From the NCBI RefSeq assembly GCF_022637555.1, contig NZ_CP093342.1, forward strand, positions 2,418,001-2,482,000: 64,000 nucleotides of DNA, in the 5' to 3' direction. The DNA comes from Microbacterium sp. H1-D42. Its GTDB lineage: Bacteria > Actinomycetota > Actinomycetes > Actinomycetales > Microbacteriaceae. The translations under genes were made by a program, and so were the position numbers. Below the pieces are notes generated by a model, which saw only the letters and a list, made by a program, of their open reading frames with translations, was not told where the DNA came from and made no database searches. How positions within the stretch are numbered: position 1 is the first letter of the stretch; every line of letters begins with the position of its first letter. This document shows, one piece after another, positions 16,281 through 26,303 of the stretch.

Positions 16281-19169
16281 CTATGCGAATGCCTCGATGG
16301 GCGGGCAGGCGCACACCAGATTGCGGTCGCCGTAGGCCTGATCGATGCGGCGCACCGGCGGCCAGTACTTCGTCGCCACCAGTGAGCGCACCGGATAGGC
16401 CGCCACCTCGCGGGTGTAGGCCTGATCCCACTCCCCCGCGATGAGGCTCTCCGCTGTGTGCGGAGCATTCACCAGCGGGTTGTCCTCGGCGGGCCAGGTG
16501 CCGGCGGCGACAGCATCCGCCTCCGCCTTGATCGCGATCATCGCCTCGATGAAGCGGTCGACCTCGCCGAGGTCCTCCGACTCGGTCGGCTCGACCATCA
16601 GCGTGCCCGCGACCGGGAACGACATGGTCGGCGCGTGGAAGCCGTAGTCGATCAGTCGCTTGGCGACGTCGTCGACCGTGATGCCGGTGGCCTCCTTGAG
16701 CGGACGCAGATCGAGGATGCACTCGTGCGCGACGCGGCCCTGCTCGCCGGTGTAGAGCACCGGATAGTGGTCGACCAGGCGCGCGGCGATGTAGTTCGCC
16801 GAGAGCACTGCGGCTGCGGTCGCCTGACGCAGGCCGTCGGCTCCCATCATGCGCACGTACGACCACGAGATCGGCAGCACGCCGGCCGAGCCGTACGGTG
16901 CTCCCGAGACGGGGCCGCCGTCGAACACGAATCCACCGGCGTGCACGTCGCTCTGCGCCTGCGGGTGGCCCGGCAGGTGGGGCGCGAGGTGCGCCTTGGC
17001 CGCCACGGGACCGACACCAGGTCCGCCGCCGCCGTGCGGGATGGCGAACGTCTTGTGCAGGTTCAGGTGCGACACGTCGCCGCCGAGGTCGCCGAAGCGC
17101 GCATAGCCGAGCAGCGCGTTGAGGTTCGCGCCGTCGACGTACACCTGGCCGCCGGCCGCGTGCACGGCCGCCGTGATGTCGGTCACCTGCTCCTCGTACA
17201 CGCCGTGCGTCGACGGATACGTGATCATCAGAGCGGAGAGCGTCTCGGCGTTGGCCTCGATCTTGGCGCGCAGATCGTCGAGGTCGACGTTGCCGAGCTC
17301 GTCCGTGGCCACCACGACGACCTTCATGCCGGCGAGCACGGCGGATGCCGCGTTCGTGCCGTGCGCCGACGATGGGATCAGGCACACGGTGCGGTGATCG
17401 TCGCCGTTGGCGAGGTGGTAGCCGCGGATCGCCAGCAGCCCGGCGAGCTCGCCCTGCGAGCCGGCATTCGGCTGCAGCGAGACCGCGTCGTAGCCGGTGA
17501 CCTCGGCGAGCCAGGCCTCGAGCTGATCGATCATCGCGAGCGAGCCCTCGACGTCCTCGCGCGGGGCGAACGGGTGCAGCAGCGCGAACTCGGGCCAGGT
17601 GATGGCCGCCATCTCGGTGGCCGCGTTGAGCTTCATCGTGCACGAGCCGAGCGGGATCATGCCGCGATCGAGCGCGTAGTCACGGTCGGCGAGCTGCTTG
17701 AGGTAGCGCATCATGGCGGTCTCGGAGCGGTGCGCGTGGAAGACCGGGTGCGTGAGGTACTCGTCCTCGCGCAGCAGAGTCTCGGGCAGAGCCCCGGTGG
17801 AGCCGGCGCCGACGAAGCCGAAGACGCGCTCCTCCTTGCCGCCGAAGAAGACCGCGACGCGGTGCAGGTCGGTGAACGTGGTGGTCTCGTCGACCGAGAT
17901 GCCCACGGTGTCAGCATCCACCAGCCGCAGCAGGATGCCACCGGCGTGCGCCGCGGAGACGATCGACTCCGCCGTGCCAGGAACGGTGACGGTGACGGTG
18001 TCGAAGAACGCGTCGTGAGCGACGGATGCCCCGGCCTCGACCAGCCAGTCGCGCAGGAGCGCGGCCTTGGCGGCGACCTCCGCGCCGATCGCGCGCAGCC
18101 CGTCAGGACCGTGGTAGACGGCGTACATCGAGGCCATCACTGCGAGCAGCACCTGGGCTGTGCAGATGTTCGAGGTGGCCTTCTCACGGCGGATGTGCTG
18201 CTCGCGCGTCTGCAGCGCAAGACGGTAGGCGGGGTAGCCGACTGCATCCTGAGAGACGCCGACCAGGCGACCTGGGAGCTGACGCTCGAGTCCGGCGCGC
18301 ACGGCCATGTAGCCGGCGTGCGGGCCACCGAACGCCATCGGCACGCCGAAGCGCTGCGATGTGCCGACTGCCACATCGGCGCCGAGCGAACCCGGCGAGC
18401 GCAGCAGCGTGAGAGCGAGCAGGTCGGCGGCGGCGACCGCGATGCCGTTCGCCACGTGCACGGCATCGAAGACCGCGGACGGGTCCCAGATGCGACCGGA
18501 GGCGCCCGGGTACTGCACGAAAACGCCGAACAGCTCCGCGGGCAGCTCCTCGCCGGCGGCGAGGTCGCGCTCGACGAGCTCGATGCCGACAGCATCCGCT
18601 CGGGTGGCGAGCAGTGACTTGGTCTGCGGCAGTGCGTCGGCGTCGACGACGAACACGTTCGACTTCGACTTCGCGGCGCGGCGCGCCAGCAGCATCCCCT
18701 CGGCCACGGCCGTGGACTCGTCGAGCATCGAGGAGTTCGCCGTCGACAGCCCGGTGAGGTCGGACACCATGGTCTGGAAGTTGATCAGCGCCTCGAGGCG
18801 GCCCTGCGAGATCTCGGGCTGGTAGGGCGTGTACGCCGTGTACCAGGACGGGTTCTCGAGCACGTTGCGCTGAATCACACTCGGCGTGAACGTGCCGTGG
18901 TAACCAAGGCCGATCATGGCGCGGTTGACCGTGTTGCGCGAGGCGAGCGCGCGCAGCTCGGCGAGCGCCTCGGCCTCGGAGGCAGCACCGGGGATGACGG
19001 ACTCGGCGTCCGGCCCGATGTAGATCGAGTCCGGCACGGCCTGGCGCATCAGCGCCTCGACCTGATCCCAGTGCTCGAGGTCAGAGGCGACGCCCAGCGC
19101 GTCGAGCATGTGCCGCTGCGCCTCAGACGTCGTCCCGATGTGGCGGTCGGCGAATGAGGTCACTCTCAC
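16281..19169 (-). CDS. gcvP: Glycine dehydrogenase (decarboxylating), P protein
   Basis: The PLP-dependent P protein decarboxylates glycine and transfers the aminomethyl group to the lipoyl arm of GcvH. It is a 962-residue single-chain form (fused P1/P2). The PLP lysine is in [17 protein letters not shown] near residue 706. [11 protein letters not shown] and [13 protein letters not shown] are conserved. The GTG start overlaps the gcvH stop as GTGA. It is the third gene of gcvT-gcvH-gcvP, all under the glycine riboswitch. Confidence 0.97.
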   Translation of the reverse strand: MRVTSFADRHIGTTSEAQRHMLDALGVASDLEHWDQVEALMRQAVPDSIYIGPDAESVIPGAASEAEALAELRALASRNTVNRAMIGLGYHGTFTPSVIQRNVLENPSWYTAYTPYQPEISQGRLEALINFQTMVSDLTGLSTANSSMLDESTAVAEGMLLARRAAKSKSNVFVVDADALPQTKSLLATRADAVGIELVERDLAAGEELPAELFGVFVQYPGASGRIWDPSAVFDAVHVANGIAVAAADLLALTLLRSPGSLGADVAVGTSQRFGVPMAFGGPHAGYMAVRAGLERQLPGRLVGVSQDAVGYPAYRLALQTREQHIRREKATSNICTAQVLLAVMASMYAVYHGPDGLRAIGAEVAAKAALLRDWLVEAGASVAHDAFFDTVTVTVPGTAESIVSAAHAGGILLRLVDADTVGISVDETTTFTDLHRVAVFFGGKEERVFGFVGAGSTGALPETLLREDEYLTHPVFHAHRSETAMMRYLKQLADRDYALDRGMIPLGSCTMKLNAATEMAAITWPEFALLHPFAPREDVEGSLAMIDQLEAWLAEVTGYDAVSLQPNAGSQGELAGLLAIRGYHLANGDDHRTVCLIPSSAHGTNAASAVLAGMKVVVVATDELGNVDLDDLRAKIEANAETLSALMITYPSTHGVYEEQVTDITAAVHAAGGQVYVDGANLNALLGYARFGDLGGDVSHLNLHKTFAIPHGGGGPGVGPVAAKAHLAPHLPGHPQAQSDVHAGGFVFDGGPVSGAPYGSAGVLPISWSYVRMMGADGLRQATAAAVLSANYIAARLVDHYPVLYTGEQGRVAHECILDLRPLKEATGITVDDVAKRLIDYGFHAPTMSFPVAGTLMVEPTESEDLGEVDRFIEAMIAIKAEADAVAAGTWPAEDNPLVNAPHTAESLIAGEWDQAYTREVAAYPVRSLVATKYWPPVRRIDQAYGDRNLVCACPPIEAFA

Positions 19170-19543
19170 GCCTCCGTGATCGCGACGTAGCCGTCGCGGT
19201 CGAGCAGTCCGTCGAGCGCGCCGTCGGCGATCTCGACCTTGATGAGCCAGGCGCCCTCGAACGGCGAGGAGTTCACCAGAGCGGGGTCGTCGACGACGGC
19301 GTCGTTGATCTCGACGACCTTGCCGGTGACGGGTGCGTAGAGCTCGGAGACCGACTTGGTCGACTCGGCCTCGCCGAAGACGTCGCCGCGGCTGAGCTCG
19401 GTGCCCACCTCCGGCAGTTCGACGAAGACGATGTCACCGAGTGCGTCTGCGGCGAAGTCGGTGATCCCGATCGTCGCGACGGCGCCGTCGGTGGCCACCC
19501 ACTCGTGCTCTTCGCTGTACTTCAGGCTGTTGAGATCGGTCAT
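19166..19543 (-). CDS. gcvH: Glycine cleavage system H protein
   Basis: The 125-residue lipoyl carrier protein shuttles the aminomethyl group between P, T and L proteins. The lipoylated lysine is Lys63 in the motif [25 protein letters not shown] and the C-terminal GWLIKVE-like stretch (AWLIKVEI) are typical. Start and stop overlap both neighbours by 4 bp, giving tight stoichiometric coupling. Confidence 0.97.
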   Translation of the reverse strand: MTDLNSLKYSEEHEWVATDGAVATIGITDFAADALGDIVFVELPEVGTELSRGDVFGEAESTKSVSELYAPVTGKVVEINDAVVDDPALVNSSPFEGAWLIKVEIADGALDGLLDRDGYVAITEA

Positions 19544-20646
19544 TTCTTCCTCCGGTAGAAAGGCAGGGCGGTACGGGTCGCGGGGATCTTGGTGCCCCGC
19601 ACATCCAGGAACAGCTCGGTGCCCTCTTCGGCTGAAGAGGGGTCGACGTAGGCCATCGCGATCGGGTGGCCGAGGGTGGGGCTGAGCGCACCACTGGTGA
19701 TCTCGCCGACGACGGTGCCGTCAGCGAGCACGACGGGGTAGCCGGCGCGACCGGCACGGCGGCCCTCGGCGGTCAGGCCGATCAGCACGCGGGCATCCGA
19801 TGCGGGCGTCACCTGCTCCTTGCCGACGAAGTCCTCCTTGTCGGCGACCACGACGCGGCCGAAACCGGCCTGCGCGGGGCGGATGTCACGCGAGAGCTCG
19901 TTGCCGTACAGCGGCATGCCGGCCTCAAGGCGAAGGCTGTCGCGGGCGGCGAGGCCGGCCGCGACCAGTCCGTGATGCTCGCCGGCGACGACCACGTCAT
20001 CCCACAGCGCGGCCGCGTCATCTGCAGCCACGAGCAGCTCGAAGCCGTCCTCACCGGTGTAGCCGGTGCGGGCGAGCAGCAGCGGCTTGCCGTTGTAGGT
20101 GGCGGCAGCCCAGGCGTAGTACTTCTGCTCCGCCCACGGCACGGTGAGTTCGTCGATGCCGGCCACCGCGGCGAGGATCGCTTCGGAGTTCGGCCCCTGC
20201 ACGGCGATCAGACCGTACGCGTCTGAGACGTCCTCTGCGGCGACAGCCAGGTCGCCCGTACGTTCCTGCAGCGCCGCGCTGACAGCATCCCGGTTGCCGG
20301 CGTTGGAGATGATCAGGAAGTCGTCGTCCTGCAGGCGGTAGACGATCACGTCGTCGATGATGCCGCCGTCCTCGGCGAGCAGCAGCGAGTACTTCGCCTT
20401 GCCGATGGACATGACCGACAGTCGACCGGCCAGCGCGTAGTCGAGGTACTCGGCCGCAGCGGCTCCCCGCACGGTGAACTCGGCCATGTGCGAGATGTCG
20501 AAGATGCCGGCGGCCTCGCGCACGGCGCGATGCTCGGCGAGGTCGGACGTGTAGCGCACCGGCATCTGCCAGCCGCCGAAGTCGGTGAAGGATGCCCCGA
20601 GCGCCTCGTGGCGTTCGCGGAGCGGGGTGTAGCGGGGGTCGGTCAC
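19540..20646 (-). CDS. gcvT: Glycine cleavage system aminomethyltransferase, T protein
   Basis: A folate-dependent enzyme that releases ammonia from the aminomethyl-lipoyl group and forms 5,10-methylene-tetrahydrofolate. It has 368 residues. [13 protein letters not shown] near the N-terminus, FDISHMAEF, and the [13 protein letters not shown] motif of the folate site are clear. The start is GTG, and [20 protein letters not shown] matches the family N-terminus. First structural gene after the tandem glycine riboswitch. Confidence 0.97.
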   Translation of the reverse strand: MTDPRYTPLRERHEALGASFTDFGGWQMPVRYTSDLAEHRAVREAAGIFDISHMAEFTVRGAAAAEYLDYALAGRLSVMSIGKAKYSLLLAEDGGIIDDVIVYRLQDDDFLIISNAGNRDAVSAALQERTGDLAVAAEDVSDAYGLIAVQGPNSEAILAAVAGIDELTVPWAEQKYYAWAAATYNGKPLLLARTGYTGEDGFELLVAADDAAALWDDVVVAGEHHGLVAAGLAARDSLRLEAGMPLYGNELSRDIRPAQAGFGRVVVADKEDFVGKEQVTPASDARVLIGLTAEGRRAGRAGYPVVLADGTVVGEITSGALSPTLGHPIAMAYVDPSSAEEGTELFLDVRGTKIPATRTALPFYRRKK

Positions 20647-20698
20647 GGAGTTCTCCCGGTCAGGATCGGGTAGGACGGCGTCTTCGTCGTCCTCGGAA

Positions 20699-20884
20699 CT
20701 CCCCCTCTGTCATCGGGCCTGAGAGCTTCACCCTGACCTTCGAGAAGGAGTGGGGCTTTCACCGTCGGCGGATGCCGGAGCATCGCTTTCCAGAGCGGCC
20801 GGACATGCGCGGTATGGATACCTGAGAGATTGGCGGGGAGGCTTGCTCCTTCGGTGCTCGGCTGCGATCACCGAGCTCTCCCGC
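20699..20884 (-). promoter_or_regulatory. Tandem glycine riboswitch controlling gcvTHP
   Basis: Two consecutive glycine aptamers precede gcvT. Aptamer I runs from GCGGGAGAGC (complement of 20875-20884) through CACCGAAGGAGCAAGCC to ATCTCTCAGGTAT (about 20818). Aptamer II has GACGGTGAAAGCCC (20753-20766), GGTGAAGCTCTCAGGC (20717-20732) and GACAGAGGGGGA (20699-20710). These are the conserved cores of the gcvT RNA family. Glycine binding normally turns on the cleavage operon. The 308-bp space between gcvT and the amidohydrolase gene is filled by this element and its promoter. Confidence 0.95.
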
Positions 20885-20954
20885 ACACGTCATACGGCCA
20901 TTGTTGAATTGGCTGTTCAGTTAGCCCTTACAGCATAGCGGGAGGTCGGCCCCG

Positions 20955-21866
20955 CTACGGGGTCGCGGCGCTCAGACCAAGAAGCCGTGCGCCATTGCTC
21001 CAGAGCACCGAGCGCATCCAGTCGTCGCCGAGGTCGAGTTCGGCGAGTCCCGCGAGCTGGCGGGCGTAGGCGTAGGGGATGTTCGGAAAGTCGGAGCCGA
21101 GCACGATCTTGTGCTGCAGGCGGCCCAGCCGCGCAAGGTACGCCGCCGGAATCGCGGGCTCATCGAAGTACCCGGTGGCGAACATCGTGGTGTCCAGGTG
21201 CACGTTCTCGTACTGCTCGGCGAGGTCTGCAAAGGCGTCGTATTCGGGCATCCCCATGTGCGCGATGACGAAGCCGAGGTCGGGGAACCGTGCGAGCACT
21301 TTCGCGATCGCATCCGGCCCGGTGTGCTGGCCTGGCAGCGGCTGGGACCCGGCATGGATCACGACCGGCACGCGCGCCGCGGCGAACGCGGCCCATGCCG
21401 GATCGAGCACGGGGTCGTCGGGCGCGAAGCCACCGACCTGCACGTGCACTTTGAAGAGACGGGCGCCGGCGGCGAGGGCTACCGGGACGTAGTCGGATGC
21501 CTCGGGCTCGGCATACAGCGTGCCGCAATGCACGACATCGGCGTTGGCGACCGCGAAATCGCGGTTCCAGTCGTTCAGCCATTCCGCCATGCCCGCCTTG
21601 TGCGGGTAGGTCAGTGCGGGGATCGCGCGCATGCCGAGGCGGCGTGCGATCGTGAGCCGCTCCTCGGTGCTGACCCGGTAGTGGATCGGCCAGGCTTTGC
21701 CGTAGTTGCGCTCGGCATCGTCGAAGTACGCCCAGACCTTGTCGAGCATCCGGTCGGGCAGGAAGTGCACGTGGATGTCAGCGAGACCCGGGACGCCGAG
21801 AGCGTCGAGGTAGGCGGGGATCTCGGCATCCGACTGCGGTCCTGGCGTGGTGTCGGATGCGGGCAT
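20955..21866 (-). CDS. Amidohydrolase-2 family metal-dependent hydrolase
   Basis: A 303-residue TIM-barrel hydrolase/decarboxylase. Metal or active-site landmarks are DIHVHFLPD (HxH) near residue 31, VVIHAGSQP, VIAHMGMPE and the final barrel Asp in VLGSDFPNIP. This class contains 2-pyrone, amino-carboxymuconate and other carboxylate decarboxylases and hydrolases. The substrate cannot be told here. The ATG follows TAGGCT and six bases, so it is probably leaderless; its promoter is back to back with that of the Nudix regulator gene. Confidence 0.88.
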   Translation of the reverse strand: MPASDTTPGPQSDAEIPAYLDALGVPGLADIHVHFLPDRMLDKVWAYFDDAERNYGKAWPIHYRVSTEERLTIARRLGMRAIPALTYPHKAGMAEWLNDWNRDFAVANADVVHCGTLYAEPEASDYVPVALAAGARLFKVHVQVGGFAPDDPVLDPAWAAFAAARVPVVIHAGSQPLPGQHTGPDAIAKVLARFPDLGFVIAHMGMPEYDAFADLAEQYENVHLDTTMFATGYFDEPAIPAAYLARLGRLQHKIVLGSDFPNIPYAYARQLAGLAELDLGDDWMRSVLWSNGARLLGLSAATP

Positions 21867-21905
21867 CCACTCAGCCTACGCAGGCGACCCTCTAGGCTCG
21901 TGCCT

Positions 21906-22571
21906 GTGACGACAGGGATGCCAGCAGACGACGCGATCGGCGTCGCCGTGTCGACAGTGATCTTCTCGCTGCGCGGCTCTTCAGACGGCGATCGGCTGAT
22001 GCTGCCGCTCGTGCGACGCACCAGGGAGCCGCACCTTGGCCAGTGGGCGCTGCCGGGTGGCTGGCTGGATCCTCGTGAGGACCTCGACGCGTCAGCATCC
22101 CGCACACTCGCCGAGACCACGGCTCTCAAGCCGAGCTATCTCGAGCAGCTGTACACGTTCGGCGACGTCGATCGCGCACCCAGTCGTGCCATCGCGATCG
22201 TGTACTGGGCGCTGCTGCGCTCGGATCTCGTCGATGCACAGCGCGCCGCGGCCGACGCGCCGGAGAACGTCGAATGGTACGACGTCGATGCCCTCCCCCC
22301 GCTCGCTTTCGACCACAACCGCATCGCCGACTACGCGCTGGACAGGCTGCGCAACAAGGTCGGCTACAGCCGGATCGCGGCCGGTCTGCTGCCGGACGAG
22401 TTCACGCTCACAGAGCTCCGAGAGGTCTATGAGGCCGTGCTGGGCGAGCGTCTTGATCCCTCGAACTTCCGCCGCCTGCTGGCTGACTCGGACGAACTGG
22501 TGCCTACTGAGTCGTTCCGCACCGGCAAGCACCGCCCGGCGCGGCTGTTCCGCTACGTCGCGCACGCCTGA
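21906..22571 (+). CDS. nrtR: NrtR-type Nudix-related regulator of NAD biosynthesis
   Basis: A 221-residue repressor-type protein. The N-terminal Nudix fold (about 8-145) has a Nudix box that is degenerate: GGWLDPREDLDASASRTLAE lacks the usual catalytic RE and EE pairs, as expected for a ligand sensor rather than a hydrolase. The C-terminal winged helix (about 155-220) includes FTLTELREVYEAVLGERLDP, typical of NrtR. It sits directly before nadABC and nadS, the same context as NdnR of corynebacteria. TAGGCT and seven bases precede the GTG, so it is likely leaderless. It probably senses ADP-ribose or a related NAD metabolite. Confidence 0.9.
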   Translation: MTTGMPADDAIGVAVSTVIFSLRGSSDGDRLMLPLVRRTREPHLGQWALPGGWLDPREDLDASASRTLAETTALKPSYLEQLYTFGDVDRAPSRAIAIVYWALLRSDLVDAQRAAADAPENVEWYDVDALPPLAFDHNRIADYALDRLRNKVGYSRIAAGLLPDEFTLTELREVYEAVLGERLDPSNFRRLLADSDELVPTESFRTGKHRPARLFRYVAHA

Positions 22572-22586
22572 GGTGCGGGGCCGGAT

Positions 22587-22619
22587 TGCACTTAGGGTCA
22601 AGTCGACATAATCTGTTCA
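22587..22619 (+). promoter_or_regulatory. nadA promoter with candidate NrtR operator
   Basis: A good -10 element, CATAAT (22607-22612), is preceded by TTGCAC about 15 bases upstream. The segment TTAGGGTCAAGTCGACATAA (22592-22611) overlaps the -10 and has imperfect dyad symmetry, so it is the best candidate for an NrtR operator. It is placed between nrtR and nadA, leaving about 40 nt of 5' untranslated RNA. Confidence 0.45.
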
Positions 22620-22660
22620 CGACGCAGTAAGTGTCGAAGTGACCAGAAGGCGGCGCCGGA

Positions 22661-23965
22661 ATGTCCACTCACCCCCTCAGCACGCTCGATCCGTCGGTCG
22701 ACCACGCCATCCAGGCGATCGTCGACGGAGCCTCGATCGAGAGCACCTGCACCACTGACCTGGCTGCAGGTCCCTGGGACTTCGACATCCGCCCCGGATA
22801 CGGGCCAGGCTCGTCGATGGGCGATGTGATCCCGACGGGCGCTCCCCGCCAGGGCGAGCTGCCCACCGCGTACCGCGAAGCAGACGAAGAAGACCTGCAC
22901 GACCGCATCCGCGCCGCGAAGGAGACCCTCGGCGACCGCGTCGTCGTGCTCGGCCACTTCTACCAGCGCGAGGAGGTGGTGCGGCACGCCGACTACGTCG
23001 GCGACTCGTTCCAGCTCGCGAACGCCGCACTCGAACATCCGGACGCCGAGGCGATCGTGTTCTGCGGCGTGCACTTCATGGCTGAGACCGCCGACCTGCT
23101 CTCCCGTCCTGAGCAGTCGGTGATCCTGCCGAACCTCGCGGCGGGCTGCTCGATGGCCGACATGGCCGACATCGATCAGGTCGAGGACTGCTGGGAGCAG
23201 CTGGCCGATGTCTTAGGCCCTCTGGATGAGGCGGATGCTGACGGACTCGTCCCGGTGATCCCGGTCACCTACATGAACTCCTCCGCCGCGATCAAGGGCT
23301 TCGTCGGCCGGCACGGCGGCATCGTCTGCACGTCGTCGAACGCCGCGACAGTTCTGGAATGGGCGTTCGCCCGCGGGCGACGGGTGCTGTTCTTCCCCGA
23401 CCAACACCTCGGCCGCAACACCGCGAAGGCGATGGGCGTGCCGCTGGAGCGGATGCCGATGTGGAACCCCCGTCGCCCACTGGGCGGCTCGTCAGCTGCC
23501 CAGCTCACCGACTCGCAGGTGATCCTGTGGCACGGATTCTGCTCGGTGCACCGCCGCTTCAGCGTCGACCAGATCGAGACGGCACGCGCTGAGCACCCTG
23601 ATGTGCGCGTGATCGTGCACCCGGAGTGCCCGATGGAGGTCGTCGATGCCGCCGATGAAGCGGGCTCCACCGACTACATCCGCCGAGCGATCGCCGATGC
23701 CACCGAGCCCACGACTTTCGCGATCGGCACCGAGATCAACCTGGTGCGTCGCCTGGCGGCGCAGCATCCTCAGCACGAGATCTTCTGTCTCGACCCGGTG
23801 GTCTGCCCCTGCTCGACGATGTACCGCATCCACCCCGGCTATCTCGCGTGGGTGCTGGAAGAACTGGTCGCCGGCCGAGTGCAGAACCGCATTCAGGTCG
23901 CAGATGACGTCGCGGCACCTGCGCGGGTCGCACTCGAGCGGATGCTGGCAGCGAAGCCGCGATGA
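22661..23965 (+). CDS. nadA: Quinolinate synthase
   Basis: A [4Fe-4S] enzyme that condenses iminoaspartate with dihydroxyacetone phosphate to quinolinate. It has 434 residues, including an N-terminal extension of about 65 residues before the core. Conserved pieces are VVLGHFYQREEVVRHADYVG, FCGVHFMAETA (cluster Cys), IVCTSSNAATVL and VVCPCSTMYRIHP. Three cluster-ligand cysteines are therefore in place. Its stop overlaps the nadB ATG (ATGA). Confidence 0.96.
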   Translation: MSTHPLSTLDPSVDHAIQAIVDGASIESTCTTDLAAGPWDFDIRPGYGPGSSMGDVIPTGAPRQGELPTAYREADEEDLHDRIRAAKETLGDRVVVLGHFYQREEVVRHADYVGDSFQLANAALEHPDAEAIVFCGVHFMAETADLLSRPEQSVILPNLAAGCSMADMADIDQVEDCWEQLADVLGPLDEADADGLVPVIPVTYMNSSAAIKGFVGRHGGIVCTSSNAATVLEWAFARGRRVLFFPDQHLGRNTAKAMGVPLERMPMWNPRRPLGGSSAAQLTDSQVILWHGFCSVHRRFSVDQIETARAEHPDVRVIVHPECPMEVVDAADEAGSTDYIRRAIADATEPTTFAIGTEINLVRRLAAQHPQHEIFCLDPVVCPCSTMYRIHPGYLAWVLEELVAGRVQNRIQVADDVAAPARVALERMLAAKPR

Positions 23966-25452
23966 AGGTTCTCGTCGTCGGGTCGGGCATCGCGGGACTG
24001 ACCACGGCGCTGCGTGCCGAGGCCCTCGGGCACGACGTGGAGCTGGTCGTCAAGGGCGCCATCGGCAGCGGGTGCACTCCCCTGGCACAGGGCGGCATCG
24101 CCGGGGCCTACGGCCCTGATGACTCCCCCGCGCTGCATGCGCTGGACACGATGCACGCGGGCGACGGACATGGTGACCCGCGCGCGATCGCGGCGCTGGT
24201 CGACGGGGCCGCTGCTGCCGTCGAGGCGCTGATCGACGCCGGAGTGGCGTTCGACCGCGGCGACGACGGCGAGATCGCGCGTGGACTCGAAGCCGCCCAC
24301 TCGCTGCCCCGCATCGCCCACGCCGGCGGGGATGCCACCGGCGCCGCGATCTCGGCTGCCCTGATCGACCGGGTTCGCGCATCGGGCATCCACATCCGCG
24401 AACACGCCTTCGCAGCGGATCTTCTCGTGACCGATGAGCGCGCCCATGGCATCCGACTGCTGGATCGGACTGTGCTCGCGGCCGATGCCGTCGTGCTCGC
24501 CACGGGCGGCGCCGGGCAGCTGTACGCGCACACGACCAACCCCGCGGGCGCGACCGGCGATGGCATCGCGATGGCGCTGCGCGCCGGTGCCGCCGTCGCC
24601 GACCTCGAGTTCGTGCAGTTCCATCCGACGGTTCTCGAATCGTCCGGCGTGCCGTTCCTGATCTCGGAGGCGGTTCGAGGGGCGGGTGCTGTGCTGGTGG
24701 ATGCCGATGGCCACCGGTTCCTGCTCGACCAGCATCCGGATGCCGAACTCGCCCCACGCGATGTCGTGGCCCGTGCGGTGACGCGGCAGGCAGCGGCGCA
24801 GGGCTCGCCAGTGCGGCTTGACGCGACCGCGCTCGGCGCTGCCGCGCTCGCCCACAGGTTCCCGACCATCGACGCCGAGCTGCGGCGACGCGGTCTGGAC
24901 TGGTCGCGCGAGCCGGTGCCGGTCACGCCCGCCGCGCACTACCTGATGGGCGGCATCGCAACCGATCTCGACGGCCGCACGTCGATGCCGGGGCTGTGGG
25001 CCGTCGGCGAGACCGCTCGCACCGGTGTGCATGGCGCGAATCGCCTGGCATCCAACTCCCTGCTCGAGGGAGCCGTCTTCGCCGCCCGTGCCGCCGATTC
25101 ACTTGGCGACACCCCACCACACGCATCCAGATCGCGATCGTTGTCGCCATCGAGCGCTGATAGCGACAACGATCGCGACCTGGACGGCACGACGCCCTTC
25201 ACCCGCGCCGATCTGCAGCAGCTGATGTGGGATGGGGTCGGGCTGCTGCGCACCCACGACGGGATGTCGGATGCTGTCGCGCAGCTGTCTGCATGGGCCG
25301 CGCCCGCGGGCACGACTGCGACCGCTCAGGAGGACGCGAATCTGCTGACGGTCGCTCGCGCCGTGGCATCCGCCGCCCTTGCCCGCACCACCTCACTCGG
25401 CGCGCACCACCTCTCGCACGCACCAGCCCCCGCCTTGATCGGAGCCTCATGA
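23962..25452 (+). CDS. nadB: L-aspartate oxidase carrying an in-frame palindromic insert
   Basis: An FAD enzyme that oxidises L-aspartate to iminoaspartate for NadA. It has 496 residues. The N-terminal dinucleotide motif is VVGSGIAGLTTALRAE. Substrate-site pieces include QFHPTVL, PRDVVARAV (Arg base) and GVHGANRLASNSLLEG. Between the flavin domain and the helical C-terminal domain lies a Ser/Asp/Arg-rich stretch (about residues 389-407) encoded by a 57-bp palindrome. The usual C-terminal ESRGxH motif reads TTSLGAH here, so one conserved Arg is absent. It overlaps nadA and nadC by ATGA. Confidence 0.94.
   Translation: MKVLVVGSGIAGLTTALRAEALGHDVELVVKGAIGSGCTPLAQGGIAGAYGPDDSPALHALDTMHAGDGHGDPRAIAALVDGAAAAVEALIDAGVAFDRGDDGEIARGLEAAHSLPRIAHAGGDATGAAISAALIDRVRASGIHIREHAFAADLLVTDERAHGIRLLDRTVLAADAVVLATGGAGQLYAHTTNPAGATGDGIAMALRAGAAVADLEFVQFHPTVLESSGVPFLISEAVRGAGAVLVDADGHRFLLDQHPDAELAPRDVVARAVTRQAAAQGSPVRLDATALGAAALAHRFPTIDAELRRRGLDWSREPVPVTPAAHYLMGGIATDLDGRTSMPGLWAVGETARTGVHGANRLASNSLLEGAVFAARAADSLGDTPPHASRSRSLSPSSADSDNDRDLDGTTPFTRADLQQLMWDGVGLLRTHDGMSDAVAQLSAWAAPAGTTATAQEDANLLTVARAVASAALARTTSLGAHHLSHAPAPALIGAS
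25127..25183. repeat. 57-bp near-perfect palindrome inside nadB
   Basis: Two 21-bp arms (25127-25147, starting CCAGATCGCGATCGTTG; 25163-25183, ending GATCGCGACCTGG) match at 20 of 21 positions. Symmetry continues inward through AGCGCT with one mismatch and one bulge. The unit is 19 codons long, keeps the nadB frame, and falls at a domain boundary. This is the form of a REP-like or Rickettsia-RPE-like palindromic element. Confidence 0.85.
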
Positions 25453-26300
25453 TCACCCCGGCCACCTTGCATCGCACCGTGCGCGCTGCCCTCGAGGAGG
25501 ACGCACCCTGGGGTGACATCACCTCCGCCGCTCTGCTCCCCGCAGACGCCACGGCCATCGCCGATCTGGTCGCGCGTGAGTCGGGGGTCTTCAGCGGCGG
25601 CGAGGTGTTCGCCGCCGCGTTCACCCTCACCGACCCGAGCGTGCAGGTCGATCTGCACTTCGCCGACGGTGATCGGTTCGCAGCGGACGACGTGCTGGCA
25701 TCCGTCACGGGACCAGCGCGCAGCCTGCTCACGGCCGAGCGGGTCGCCCTGAACTTCAGTCAGCGCATGAGCGGCGTCGCGACGCTCACCGCGGCATACG
25801 TGGATGCTGTCGCCGGCACCGGCGTACGCATCGCCGACACCCGCAAGACCACGCCGGGCCTGCGCGAGTTCGAGCGGCACGCCGTGGTCTCTGGCGGCGG
25901 CAGCAATCATCGCCGCTCGCTGTCAGATGCGGTGATGGCGAAGGACAACCACCTTGCCGTGCTGCGGGCGGGCGGTCAGGATCTGGCCACCGCTCTGCGC
26001 TCGGCACTCGGCAGCCTGCCGCACACCACGCATGTCGTGGTGGAGGTTGACCGGCTCGATCAGATCCCCGCTGTGCTCGACGGCGGCGCCGACACGGTGC
26101 TGCTCGACAACTTCTCACTCGACGACCTGCGCGCCGGCGTCGCCGTGCTCGCCGGGCGGGCGACGGCCGAGGCGTCAGGAGGAGTGAACCTCGACACCGT
26201 GCGCGCCATCGCCGAGACCGGGGTGCAGGTCATCTCAGTCGGCGCGCTCACGCACTCCGCTCGGGCTCTGGATCTCGGGCTCGACCTGCGGATCGGCTGA
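25449..26300 (+). CDS. nadC: Nicotinate-nucleotide pyrophosphorylase (carboxylating)
   Basis: Converts quinolinate and PRPP to nicotinate mononucleotide with loss of CO2, the last step of the de novo branch. It has 283 residues. EDAPWGDITSAALLP near the N-terminus, DTRKTTPGLREFERHAVVSG, and VEVDRLDQ/LLDNFSLDD are diagnostic phosphoribosyltransferase and quinolinate-binding motifs. The ATG overlaps the nadB stop as ATGA, and nadS begins four bases after its stop. Confidence 0.96.
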   Translation: MITPATLHRTVRAALEEDAPWGDITSAALLPADATAIADLVARESGVFSGGEVFAAAFTLTDPSVQVDLHFADGDRFAADDVLASVTGPARSLLTAERVALNFSQRMSGVATLTAAYVDAVAGTGVRIADTRKTTPGLREFERHAVVSGGGSNHRRSLSDAVMAKDNHLAVLRAGGQDLATALRSALGSLPHTTHVVVEVDRLDQIPAVLDGGADTVLLDNFSLDDLRAGVAVLAGRATAEASGGVNLDTVRAIAETGVQVISVGALTHSARALDLGLDLRIG

Positions 26301-26303
26301 CAC

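Noticed and set aside
16458..18617. A 719-codon open frame opposite gcvP
   Set aside because: Antisense shadow of glycine dehydrogenase, with Arg/Val/Asp-biased composition and no domain.
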